Below, one piece after another: positions 1 through 5,972 of a stretch of 14,469 nucleotides of DNA (position 1 is the first letter of the stretch; each line of letters begins with the position of its first letter). The translations under genes were made by a program, and so were the position numbers. The stretch is from Chloroflexota bacterium (lineage in GTDB: Bacteria; Chloroflexota; Dehalococcoidia; Lucifugimonadales; Australimonadaceae), in NCBI GenBank assembly GCA_022574265.1, contig JACZSI010000029.1, positions 1-14,469 of the forward strand. Direction: 5' to 3'. Under the pieces are notes generated by a model. That model made no database searches, was not told the origin of the DNA, and saw nothing but the letters and a program-made list of their open reading frames with translations.

Positions 1-344
1 GCAGGCCGTGCCAGCGTGCCGTGCCAGGCTCGCGCTGGCCAACGGCGGCTCGAACGTCGCCGGCGGCGACGTCGCTAATTGGCGCACCCACATGGCCGGG
101 ATCCCACCACGCCGACTCCCTAGCAAGCGATTCAGCATCGCGTGCGACGCGGGTCGGCTCCGCCGATGAGTAACTACAGCTTGTTTGCCGCGCGTCCGCC
201 AGCCTGGCCGAAGTGGGCAGACGTGTCCGGCGGAACCTAGATGCCGACCAAGCTAGCTTGCTGCTCGCTTGACCATGCCCTCGCGCGGCAAGCGATCGGC
301 TTCAGCTTGCCAGCCGCCGGAATCGCCATTACGGTGGCGTTGCC
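1..344. other. Left-edge region with no recognisable gene
   Basis: I recognise no gene here. One plus-strand frame is open from the window edge to a TGA at 167-169 (55 codons, no recognisable motif); it could be the tail of a gene that starts outside the window, but nothing supports this beyond openness in GC-rich DNA. A 10-bp perfect palindrome (AAGCTAGCTT) lies at 250-259, and a 7-bp inverted repeat (GCCAGCG/CGCTGGC) at 10-16 and 33-39 is too loose to call a terminator. No convincing promoter for the haemoglobin gene was found. Confidence 0.4.
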
Positions 345-725
345 ATGATGACGCCCGACAGCACGCTGTTCGAACGAGTAGGAGGCCGCGATTTCTTCGT
401 GAGACTCATCGAACGGTTCTACGAGTCGGTTGCGGTCGACCCGGTCCTGCGGCCCATCTACCCCGAGGACCTCGAGCCGCCCAAGGCCCATCTGGCCGGG
501 TTCCTAGCGCAGTACTGGGGCGGCCCGCCGCAGTACACGGCAGAGCGCGGGCCTCCGCGGCTGCGCATGCGGCATGCGCCCTTCGCGATCGGGCAGGAGG
601 AACGGGACATCTGGGTGCGCCATATGCGCGCTGCTTTGGAATCCGTGGACGTGTCGGCCGAGGACGCAGCGCAGCTGTCCGAGTACTTCGAGGACACGGC
701 TACGTTTCTCATGAACCGTCCATGA
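345..725 (+). CDS. glbO: Group II truncated haemoglobin (TrHbO/GlbO type)
   Basis: A 126-residue haem protein of the 2-on-2 globin family. Such proteins bind O2 tightly in the cytoplasm and are linked in other bacteria to oxygen or peroxide/NO chemistry; the exact role here is unknown. The diagnostic residues are visible: Tyr B10 in RFYESV (residue 26), Tyr CD1 in IYPED (39), the QYWGGP motif (56-61), the proximal His F8 in RMRHAPF (77) and Trp G8 in ERDIWVRHM (90). The length equals that of Mycobacterium GlbO. Start: two adjacent ATGs at 345 and 348; the ribosome site is weak (GGTGG about 10 bases upstream), so the exact start is uncertain. Its TGA overlaps an ATG (ATGA, 722-725) that opens the decayed cupin region, suggesting an original operon. 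Family assignment is very secure. Confidence 0.95.
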   Translation: MMTPDSTLFERVGGRDFFVRLIERFYESVAVDPVLRPIYPEDLEPPKAHLAGFLAQYWGGPPQYTAERGPPRLRMRHAPFAIGQEERDIWVRHMRAALESVDVSAEDAAQLSEYFEDTATFLMNRP

Positions 726-1091
726 GCATTCGCAGTCCCATCCATGCGGAGGGCCAGCACCAGTTACCGCACCGCCCCGGCGGATGGAGGGTAACGGTCG
801 CCGTCCGACGACGGGGTCCACGAGCGAATCAGGGCCGACTGGAAGGACGGCAGCATCTTCTCCCCGCAGCACTGGGAGTACCACCAGCACTTCAACACCG
901 GACCGACGCCGGCCCGCTATCTCGCGTGCACCTTCGGACGCGCCATCGTCGTGTCGCAGAACGCCCACGCGGACACGAACCAGATCGAGTACGAGTACGA
1001 GGACCCCGCGGTGTACGAGCTGTACGAGCGGGAGTGTGCGAAGAGCGGCGCGGAGGTCGTGCTCCCACGGCCCGCCTACGCTGCCCGCTAG
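722..1091 (+). pseudogene. Cupin-domain protein remnant (second half only)
   Basis: The frame ending at TAG 1089-1091 encodes, from about 807, a typical second cupin motif: WKDGSIFSP, then HWEYHQHFNTG, then PARYLACTFG. This matches G(X)5-PxG-like...H(X)3N, the half-barrel strand carrying a metal-ligand His. The first cupin motif (HxH...E...G) is absent, and this frame is closed by TAA at 792-794, with no good start codon after it. An ATG at 722, overlapping the haemoglobin stop, opens a different frame (MSIRSPIHAEGQHQLPHRPG) that does not lead into the cupin half without a frameshift. The simplest reading is a gene that has lost its front half by internal deletion plus frameshift. Alternatively, sequencing error could explain the shift but not the missing motif. 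The family call for the surviving half is good; the substrate is unknown. The VOC gene begins 36 bases later. Confidence 0.6.
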
Positions 1092-1115
1092 CCACCGAGC
1101 ATCGAGAGGGACGGC

Positions 1116-1121
1116 AAGGAG
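1116..1121 (+). promoter_or_regulatory. Ribosome binding site of the VOC gene
   Basis: AAGGAG lies 6 bases before the ATG at 1128 and fixes this start. Confidence 0.75.
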
Positions 1122-1127
1122 ACCACC

Positions 1128-1515
1128 ATGGGCTTCGAGAACATCGACCACTTCGACCTGATGGTGAGCGACGTCGACCGGGCCTTGGCGTTCTATCGAG
1201 GCCTCGGCATGGAGACGACGGAGCGCAAGAACGGCGTGGGGAGGCTCGTCAAGCAGCTCGTGCTCGGCGAGAAGGAGCGCATCAACCTCACGACCCCCGC
1301 GGACACCGAGCCGCAGGGCCGGACGGTGCTGGCAGGCGGCGGCCACGTCTGCTTCGCCTGGAAAGGCACGATGGACGAGGTCCTGGCGACGTCTGCGCGC
1401 AACGGGATCGCCCCCCAGGCGCGCGCCGAGACCCACAGCGCCGGGCGAGGTCTCCCAGGTCTTCTTCAACGACCCCGACAACAACCTCGTCGAGATCATG
1501 GTCTACCCGGCGTAG
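1128..1515 (+). pseudogene. VOC (glyoxalase-fold) family protein, frameshifted near its end
   Basis: A small vicinal-oxygen-chelate fold protein. The N-terminal beta-alpha-beta unit is clear (IDHFDLMVSDVDRALAFYRG, with the first metal-ligand position His8), followed by RINLTTPADTEP and the second half GGGHVCFAWKG. The expected C-terminal block VSQVFFNDPDNNLVEIMVYP, with the ligand Glu in LVEI, is present but in the +1 frame, ending at TAG 1513-1515. Reading a C6 tract at 1411-1416 as C5 joins the halves into GIAPRRAPRPTAPGEVSQVF. That resembles the GP-x-RTGATG segment of this subfamily and gives a normal length near 128 residues. Without the correction, translation runs on to 1613 into unrelated sequence. 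Either a real recent mutation or a base-call error in the C run. Enzymatic substrate unknown; the sequence resembles the YwbC-like single-domain VOC proteins. Confidence 0.75.
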
Positions 1516-1880
1516 CTGCCCGACCAAGGGCACCTAGAGCGGTTCTGCTCACAGGTCTCGGCTGGTGTGGACCCCTGCGCCGATCACCAGCCATCCGTGG
1601 CCTAGTGCGGTGACTAGAGACTGTTCGGCTCCCGCTCCGCCCCCGGGCGCCCGTGGATGCCCTGCTCCTCCAGCTCGGACGACGCCGCGACGGGGAACAA
1701 TCCTCACTTCTGTCTTGCAGCGAGGATCCGCTCGGGCGCCGAGAACTAGCTGTAGCTAGTCCGCAGGTTGCGCTGGGGAGCCATCGTGCTCATGGGCGTC
1801 CGCTTGGTGACGGCCTGCACCCAGTCGGAGCCCGGTTCCACGTCGTTTCAGCTGCCCCGGAGGGTTAACGGCAGGAACCG
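1516..1880. other. Gene-free gap between convergent genes
   Basis: No ORF with recognisable protein features is seen on either strand. The only local structures are a 5-bp hairpin (CTCGG/CCGAG, 1731-1743) and, directly after it, the 16-base palindrome at 1745-1760. The plus-strand VOC gene and the minus-strand oxidase gene both end into this gap. Confidence 0.5.
1745..1760. terminator. Possible bidirectional terminator palindrome
   Basis: ACTAGCT-GT-AGCTAGT: perfect 7-bp arms around 2 bases, next to a 5-bp GC hairpin at 1731-1743. It lies between convergent genes, where a two-way terminator would be expected. There is no T tract and the loop is very tight, so this is a weak call. Confidence 0.25.
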
Positions 1881-3068
1881 CTAGCCGGTGTATCGCGCCG
1901 CTTCGCTCGTCGGCTCACCCCGCGACCGCCAGGCGAAACGGGCGGCATGGGGATTGGGTTTGCGCTCCACGACGTCGGCTATGATGCCCCCCAGAACCGG
2001 CGCGAACTTGAACCCGTGGCCGCTGCCTCCGGTGGCAACCACCAACCCTTCCCGCTCGGGATCTCGGTCGATCCAGAAGTTCCCGTCCCAGGTGTCGCAG
2101 TACAGGCAGAGCCGGCTGCCGGTGAGCGGCGCATCGGCGAGTTCCGGTATGGAGTCGCGGAGGAACCGGCGGAAGCGAGCCTCCTCCTGTGGGGCGACCT
2201 CCCGCGATGCGTCGGGGTGCACTCGCTGCCCTGGCCCGTGGTTCGCGATCTTGATCGTCCCGTCCTCGGTTGCGGAGAACCCATACCAGCCGGTACGAGA
2301 GATGTCCGCCGCCCACAGGGGAAAGTGCGGAAGCCGATAGTCGTCCGGGTTGGGGGGCTGGAAGTACAGGACGGGCTGGCCGACGGCCCACATCACGTCC
2401 CCCAGGTGCGGCAACAGGGTCGGGGTCCAGGCTCCGGCCGCCACCACCACGCAGTCGGCTCGCTGCTCGTCACCGCCAGCGGTCACGACCCCAACCACGC
2501 GCGATCCCTCCTCCAACAGGCCCGTTACCGCAACCTCCTCGCTCAGCGCGACGCCCGCCGCACGCGCATCCTTGGCCATCAGCGCGACCACCTTCCCGGA
2601 CTCGGCCCACCCGCCGCCGGTGCTCAGATAGCCGTCGGCGTACTGGTCCGCGGCCCACGCCGGGAAGCGCTCCGCGAGGATGGCCCGGTCCACGCGTTGC
2701 GGGTCGTGGCCCCGCCGCTTCAGCAGCGCGAAGCTCTCGTACTCAAAGTCGCCAGGGCGCATCGGCTCGCGCGTCAGTATGAGGAACCCGGTCTCGTGGT
2801 ACACCTCTTGGCCCCAGCGGCTGTTCCACTCATGCCAGCCGGCTATCGCCTCCTCTCCCAAGGCTGTGTAAAGCTCGTCGTTGCCGTAGTCCATCCGGAC
2901 TATCTTGGAGATGTCGGTGGATGTGGCGAGCGGATGCGGGACCGGGCCAGGGTCAAGCAGGGAGACGGCGTGCCCTCTGCGGCGCAGCTCCAGAGCGGCG
3001 GCCAACCCGAAAACTCCTGCTCCGACAACGAGGATCGTGCCCGTGGCTGACTGCATCTCTGGATCCAT
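1881..3068 (-). CDS. FAD-dependent amine oxidase, monomeric sarcosine oxidase/PIPOX type
   Basis: A 395-residue flavoenzyme of the DAO superfamily, the usual size for monomeric sarcosine oxidase (MSOX). It should oxidise a secondary or alpha-amino acid to an imine, passing electrons to O2. From the ATG at 3068: dinucleotide-binding motif VVGAGVFG (14-21) with acidic D39; STDISKIVRMDYG (50-62), the substrate/flavin loop of the MSOX/fructosyl-amine oxidase/PIPOX group; IKIANH with Lys273 at the position of the oxygen-activating Lys265 of MSOX; LCLYC with Cys321 at the position of the covalent-FAD Cys315; and GGSGHGFKFAP (347-357). An upstream extension to 3257 is low-complexity and lacks family similarity, so I place the start at 3068; an ATG at 3056 is also possible. 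No signal peptide: cytoplasmic. The substrate (sarcosine, pipecolate, proline-like or fructosyl amine) cannot be decided. It diverges from the RAM-domain gene across about 270 bases. Confidence 0.88.
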   Translation of the reverse strand: MDPEMQSATGTILVVGAGVFGLAAALELRRRGHAVSLLDPGPVPHPLATSTDISKIVRMDYGNDELYTALGEEAIAGWHEWNSRWGQEVYHETGFLILTREPMRPGDFEYESFALLKRRGHDPQRVDRAILAERFPAWAADQYADGYLSTGGGWAESGKVVALMAKDARAAGVALSEEVAVTGLLEEGSRVVGVVTAGGDEQRADCVVVAAGAWTPTLLPHLGDVMWAVGQPVLYFQPPNPDDYRLPHFPLWAADISRTGWYGFSATEDGTIKIANHGPGQRVHPDASREVAPQEEARFRRFLRDSIPELADAPLTGSRLCLYCDTWDGNFWIDRDPEREGLVVATGGSGHGFKFAPVLGGIIADVVERKPNPHAARFAWRSRGEPTSEAARYTG

Positions 3069-3267
3069 TGCGTCTTGACGATCTCCAAACCTTGCCCTGC
3101 CGGTGCGGGTGGTCTCCGACGGTCGATCACACCGTGCGGATCCTGCCCGCCAACAAAAGTGTCCTGAGCAACCGGGGCGCCCAGGCTTGGCTTGCGCTGT
3201 CGGCTCCGCGGTTGCCCGCTCGGCTTCTTGCGTCGGCCTCGCCCTTTCCTCGATCACTCAGGACGCG

Positions 3268-3298
3268 TTGAGCATAGAGGAGCAAGGGGGAGTAAAGT
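3268..3298 (+). promoter_or_regulatory. Possible weak promoter of the RAM-domain gene
   Basis: TTGAGC (3268-3273) and TAAAGT (3293-3298) are separated by 19 bases, longer than ideal, 45 bases before the ATG. It is the best promoter-like pair in the divergent gap 3069-3342, which otherwise shows no gene and no clear minus-strand promoter. Confidence 0.3.
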
Positions 3299-3342
3299 CA
3301 AGCACCAAGACGGCGATTCGCCGCGGATATGGGAGCTCTGAA

Positions 3343-3579
3343 ATGGCAGAGACCAGAGCCTACGTGCTTGTTGAGACCACCGTCGGCCACGGCCCCGGCG
3401 TTGTTGCCGCACTCCGCGGGATGCGCGGGCTGATATCGGTGGACCGCGTCAGCGGACCATACGACGTGATCATCGTGCTTGAGGCTCAGAGCTTGCCCGA
3501 ACTGGCCGAGCTGGTCAGCGAGCAGGTGCACGCCATCAGCGGAGTGGTGCGTACGGTAACCTGCCTGGCCATGAGCTAG
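3343..3579 (+). CDS. Stand-alone Lrp/AsnC ligand-binding (RAM) domain protein
   Basis: A 78-residue protein consisting only of the RAM (regulation of amino acid metabolism) domain, the effector-binding and oligomerising half of Lrp/AsnC regulators, with no helix-turn-helix. Visible features: AYVLVETTVGHGPGVVAAL (first strand and helix), RVSGPYDVIIVLEA (38-48 region; the GxYD strand typical of the family), LPELAELVSEQVHAISGV (second helix) and the last strand VVRTVTCLAM. The ATG at 3343 is fixed by GGGAG at 3331-3335, seven bases upstream; the open frame extends further 5' but has no family similarity. Known stand-alone RAM proteins form rings or dimers that bind amino acids; some act by joining full-length Lrp proteins. 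Its setting between two flavin amine oxidases and an amino-acid type importer suggests sensing of the pathway's amino acid, which is inference. Confidence 0.88.
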   Translation: MAETRAYVLVETTVGHGPGVVAALRGMRGLISVDRVSGPYDVIIVLEAQSLPELAELVSEQVHAISGVVRTVTCLAMS

Positions 3580-3596
3580 CGGTCGACTTCCGGTGC

Positions 3597-3624
3597 GGCC
3601 GAGTGCCAAGGGGACATCTCGGCC
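3597..3624 (+). terminator. Possible terminator hairpin after the RAM-domain gene
   Basis: Perfect 7-bp arms GGCCGAG (3597-3603) and CTCGGCC (3618-3624) surround a 14-base loop, 18 bases after the stop codon. No T run follows. The long loop makes it weak. Confidence 0.35.
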
Positions 3625-3652
3625 TCATCCAAGGCGTTCGTTTCGTTCGGGG

Positions 3653-3665
3653 AGGGCCAGGCCCT
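3653..3665. promoter_or_regulatory. Palindrome abutting the -35 box (operator candidate)
   Basis: AGGGCC-A-GGCCCT is a perfect 13-base palindrome ending 3 bases before the TTGACA box at 3669. A dyad in this place could be an operator. Read as RNA it is a short GC hairpin followed by TCTTT, so a small terminator for the upstream RAM gene is the alternative. Confidence 0.35.
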
Positions 3666-3668
3666 TCT

Positions 3669-3697
3669 TTGACACGCATCCGGCGCCTGCCTATAGT
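3669..3697 (+). promoter_or_regulatory. Strong sigma-70-type promoter
   Basis: TTGACA (3669-3674) and TATAGT (3692-3697) are separated by exactly 17 bases: a full consensus -35 and a 5/6 -10. Transcription would start near 3703-3706, about 30 bases before the ATG at 3737. It should drive the small ORF, the FAD oxidase and the HAD gene. Confidence 0.75.
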
Positions 3698-3721
3698 CTC
3701 CCGCGATTCCTTATCCACCGC

Positions 3722-3728
3722 GAGGTGA
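3722..3728 (+). promoter_or_regulatory. Ribosome binding site of the 47-codon ORF
   Basis: GAGGTGA ends 8 bases before the ATG at 3737. It is the main reason to accept the short ORF and to place its start here rather than at an upstream ATG at 3593, which lies before the promoter. Confidence 0.65.
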
Positions 3729-3736
3729 CCCAGGCC

Positions 3737-3880
3737 ATGGGCGTGCTCTCCTCCCAGCAGATACGGGCCACGCTCGTACCCCCCACCCCTCTCGGCAGCG
3801 GCCCCACGCCGGATGCCGGTACCGGCGCTCATCACCCGGGCGCCGCCTGGTACGAGCCCCCCGAGCAGCCGGGCCCATGA
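3737..3880 (+). CDS. Small protein of 47 residues, translationally coupled to the FAD oxidase
   Basis: I do not recognise this protein. It begins MGVLSSQQIRATLVPP and is then rich in Pro and Gly (about one residue in five is Pro), with a tail AAWYEPPEQPGP; no Cys, no membrane segment, no signal peptide. Support for its being real comes from context: a near-consensus promoter ends about 40 bases upstream, a GAGGTGA ribosome site sits 8 bases before the ATG, the third codon position is G or C in about 39 of 47 codons, and its TGA overlaps the ATG of the next gene (ATGA, 3877-3880). It may be a leader ORF that couples translation of the oxidase, or a small partner protein. The first ten residues faintly recall a dCTP deaminase start, which I do not regard as meaningful. 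Confidence 0.5.
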   Translation: MGVLSSQQIRATLVPPTPLGSGPTPDAGTGAHHPGAAWYEPPEQPGP

Positions 3881-5031
3881 CCGCCCGCCCAGGACCGGCG
3901 CCGGATGTCGTCATCGTTGGCGGCGGCGTCATCGGCTGCGCGACCGCGTACTTCCTCGCCGCGGAGCATGGGCTGCGCTGCGTCGTCGTCGAGCGCGACG
4001 GCATCGCCAGTCAGGCCTCGGGCGGCGCGGCCGGCGAGCTGGGCGCGACCGGCGAGCTGGGCGCGGGCGGTGGAGGCCGGTCCGGGGAGGCGTACACCCG
4101 CTTCATCATGCGGGGCATCGCGCTCCACGCGGAGCTGGGCCCCGCCCTGCGCGAGGAGTCCGGCGTCGACTACCTCCTGGGGGACATACCGCTGCTGCGG
4201 CCGGCCTTCGACGAGCGCGAGGCTGACGAGCTGCGCGAGCAGGTGCGTTGGCAGCGCGGCCTCGGCATCGAGACCGAGTGGCTCGACGCCGAGGCCGTGC
4301 GCGGGCTCGGGACCTGGCTCGCGCCGGAGGTCGTGGGCGCCTCGTACACGGTGGAGACCCAGCTCGAGGCCTACCCGTTCGCGCTGGCGGTTGCCCAGGC
4401 GGCCGAGCGCCACGGCGTCGAGATCCGCTCCGGCGAGGTGACGGGCATCCTGCAGGAGGGCGACCGCGCCGTGGGCGTGCGGATCGGCGGCGAGGAGCTG
4501 GCCGCGGGCGCGGTGCTCATCGCCACCGGCCCGTGGGCCGTCCATGCCGGCGCGTGGATGGGCGTCGAGGTGCCGGTGAGCCCGCTGCGCGGGCAGATCG
4601 TGCACCTCGCGCCGCCTGAGGGCACGCCGATGTCGAGCTACGGGATCTTCCACGAGACCGGCTACGTGCTGCCGAAGGCGGGCGGCGACCTGCTCGCGGG
4701 CACCACGCGGGAGCTCGCCGGGTTCGACCGCCAACCGACATCCCAAGCCCAGAACGACATCATGGAGGCGGTCGTACGGCTGGCACCGGCGCTGATCGAC
4801 GCGCCGATACGCGACCTGACCGCGTGTCTGCGCCCCTCCACGCCCGACGGGCTGCCGCTCATCGGCGCGGTGGCGGGCTGGCGGAACCTCTACCTCTCGA
4901 CCGGCCACCTGTTCAAGGGCGTCACGCTCGCGCTCGTCTCCGGCCGCTCTCTGGCGCAGCTGATGGCGGGCGGAACGCCGGACGTGGCGCTGGACGACTA
5001 CTCCCCCGCCCGCTTCGCCGGCGCCCGCTAG
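3877..5031 (+). CDS. FAD-dependent amine/D-amino acid oxidase (DAO family, ThiO/DadA-like)
   Basis: A 384-residue DAO-superfamily flavoenzyme, cytoplasmic, expected to oxidise an amino acid or secondary amine. Visible: FAD-binding VVIVGGGVIG (11-20) with ribose-binding Glu39 in VVVERD; a glycine-rich loop at 47-70; the middle strand VLIATGPWA (213-221); SPLRGQIVHL (235-244), typical of glycine oxidase/DadA-like enzymes; and the C-terminal signature CLRPSTPDGLPLIG (317-330), where Arg319 fits the carboxylate-binding Arg region of ThiO, followed by STGHLFKGVTLA (341-351). There is no MSOX-type covalent Cys, so it differs from the oxidase at 1881-3068. Start ATG overlaps the stop of the 47-codon ORF. 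The HAD gene follows within 1-16 bases, so all three probably share the promoter at 3669. An 18-base tandem duplication lies in the glycine-rich loop. No thiamine genes are near, so ThiO itself is not supported. Confidence 0.88.
   Translation: MTARPGPAPDVVIVGGGVIGCATAYFLAAEHGLRCVVVERDGIASQASGGAAGELGATGELGAGGGGRSGEAYTRFIMRGIALHAELGPALREESGVDYLLGDIPLLRPAFDEREADELREQVRWQRGLGIETEWLDAEAVRGLGTWLAPEVVGASYTVETQLEAYPFALAVAQAAERHGVEIRSGEVTGILQEGDRAVGVRIGGEELAAGAVLIATGPWAVHAGAWMGVEVPVSPLRGQIVHLAPPEGTPMSSYGIFHETGYVLPKAGGDLLAGTTRELAGFDRQPTSQAQNDIMEAVVRLAPALIDAPIRDLTACLRPSTPDGLPLIGAVAGWRNLYLSTGHLFKGVTLALVSGRSLAQLMAGGTPDVALDDYSPARFAGAR
4031..4066 (+). repeat. 18-base in-frame tandem duplication
   Basis: Two 18-base units (4031-4048 and 4049-4066) differ only at the last base. 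They encode the repeated AGELGA/TGELGA in the loop after the first FAD-binding unit of the oxidase. Confidence 0.85.
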
Positions 5032-5047
5032 GGTGCGAGCGCCCTCG

Positions 5048-5764
5048 ATGGACTTGCACAGCCACGAGGTCTTGAGCTTCGACTGCTATGGGACGCTCAT
5101 CGACTGGGAGAGCGGCATCCTGGCGGCGCTTGGACCGGTCCTCGCCGCTCACGACGTCCATCTGAGCGACGCGGGCGTCCTGGAGCTGTACGCCGAGATC
5201 GAACCGAAGGCGCAAGCGGGCCCGTTCGTCAGGTATCGGGAGGTCCTGAGGAAGGTGATGCGCGGGCTGGGCGACCGGCTTGGATTCTCGCCCTCTCCCT
5301 CCGAGATGGACCGCCTCGCCGATTCGATCGGGAGCTGGAGGCCGTTTCCCGACTCGGTTGAGGCGCTGCGAACGCTCGGCAGAACCTTCAGGCTTGCCGT
5401 CATCACCAACATGGATGATGACCTCTTCGCACTCTCCGCAACGCACCTCAACGTCAACTTTGAGTGGGTCATAACGTCGGAGCAGAGTCGCAGCTACAAG
5501 CCGTCGCTCAGCAACTTCAGACTTGCCTTCGAAAAGATAGGAGTGGGGCGTGAAAAGCTGCTGCACGTCGCGCAAAGTGTCTATCACGACATCGTTCCCG
5601 CAAGGGCGCTCGGCCTGCACACCGTATGGGTGAACAGAAGGGCTGGCAAGGAGGACTCCGGCGCCACGCCCAAGGCGAGCGGACAGCCCGGCCTGGAGGT
5701 GCCGGACCTGGCCACCCTAGCCTCCATCGTGGAGTCAAGATCGCGGCGCGAAGGAAAGAGTTGA
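5048..5764 (+). CDS. HAD-superfamily hydrolase, haloacid dehalogenase type II-like
   Basis: A 238-residue HAD hydrolase. Visible: motif I SFDCYGTLID with nucleophile Asp12; motif II VITNMDD (Thr120-Asn121); motif III Lys151 in SRSYKPS; and motif IV HVAQSVYHDIVPARALG with acidic Asp181, followed by TVWVNRR. The overall pattern is that of L-2-haloacid dehalogenase type II. However, the dehalogenase SSNAWD block is replaced by AQSVYHD, so the Asn needed in authentic haloacid dehalogenases is missing, and another HAD substrate such as a phosphate ester is at least as likely. The ATG at 5048 puts the nucleophile near residue 10 as in the family; a GTG at 5033 would add five residues and sits one base after the oxidase stop. 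Co-transcribed with the oxidase. A role in repairing or dephosphorylating a pathway by-product is only a guess. Confidence 0.85.
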   Translation: MDLHSHEVLSFDCYGTLIDWESGILAALGPVLAAHDVHLSDAGVLELYAEIEPKAQAGPFVRYREVLRKVMRGLGDRLGFSPSPSEMDRLADSIGSWRPFPDSVEALRTLGRTFRLAVITNMDDDLFALSATHLNVNFEWVITSEQSRSYKPSLSNFRLAFEKIGVGREKLLHVAQSVYHDIVPARALGLHTVWVNRRAGKEDSGATPKASGQPGLEVPDLATLASIVESRSRREGKS

Positions 5765-5822
5765 GGGCGTCAGTGACAGGCTTTTGCGGTGTTGTTATGG
5801 AGACGGGAAGATCGCGCAAACA

Positions 5823-5852
5823 TTGACATTTGGATGAGAATACGGCTAACTT
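5823..5852 (+). promoter_or_regulatory. Candidate promoter of the ABC importer operon
   Basis: A consensus TTGACA at 5823-5828 is followed after 18 bases by TAACTT (5847-5852), which fits the loose TAnnnT -10. It lies about 120 bases before the binding-protein ATG, in a gap (5765-5972) with no gene. The -35 is strong, the -10 only fair. Confidence 0.5.
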
Positions 5853-5972
5853 GTCGGCGGTTGCGCCGAGCGCGTGGTTGTAACGCGTCGCGCATCTGGC
5901 GTGGCGAGAGCCACCCCGGCCTGGCCGCGGAGACCAACCGCCGCGGTGATCAACTCGAGAAGAGGTGAGACG

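Noticed and set aside
504..1499. A 331-codon minus-strand open frame opposite the same genes
   Set aside because: Antisense shadow typical of GC-rich DNA; no motif, no ribosome site.
269..1537. A 422-codon plus-strand open frame covering the haemoglobin, cupin and VOC region
   Set aside because: It is Arg/Pro/Gly-rich without any family motif and is a shadow of the globin and VOC genes, which have clear conserved residues in other frames.
3069..3257. A 63-residue N-terminal extension of the minus-strand oxidase
   Set aside because: Low-complexity sequence with no family similarity; the FAD-binding motif begins about 14 residues after the ATG at 3068, as expected.
3103..3342. N-terminal extension of the RAM-domain protein, which might have held a helix-turn-helix
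   Set aside because: No helix-turn-helix pattern is visible in it, and the ATG at 3343 has a good ribosome site.
3832..4908. A 358-codon minus-strand open frame opposite the FAD oxidase
   Set aside because: Arg/Ala/Gly-rich mirror of the oxidase gene with no recognisable domain.
3877..5031. Glycine oxidase ThiO of thiamine biosynthesis
   Set aside because: The fold and some motifs fit, but no thiamine gene (thiS, thiG, thiE) is nearby and the neighbours suggest amino acid catabolism.
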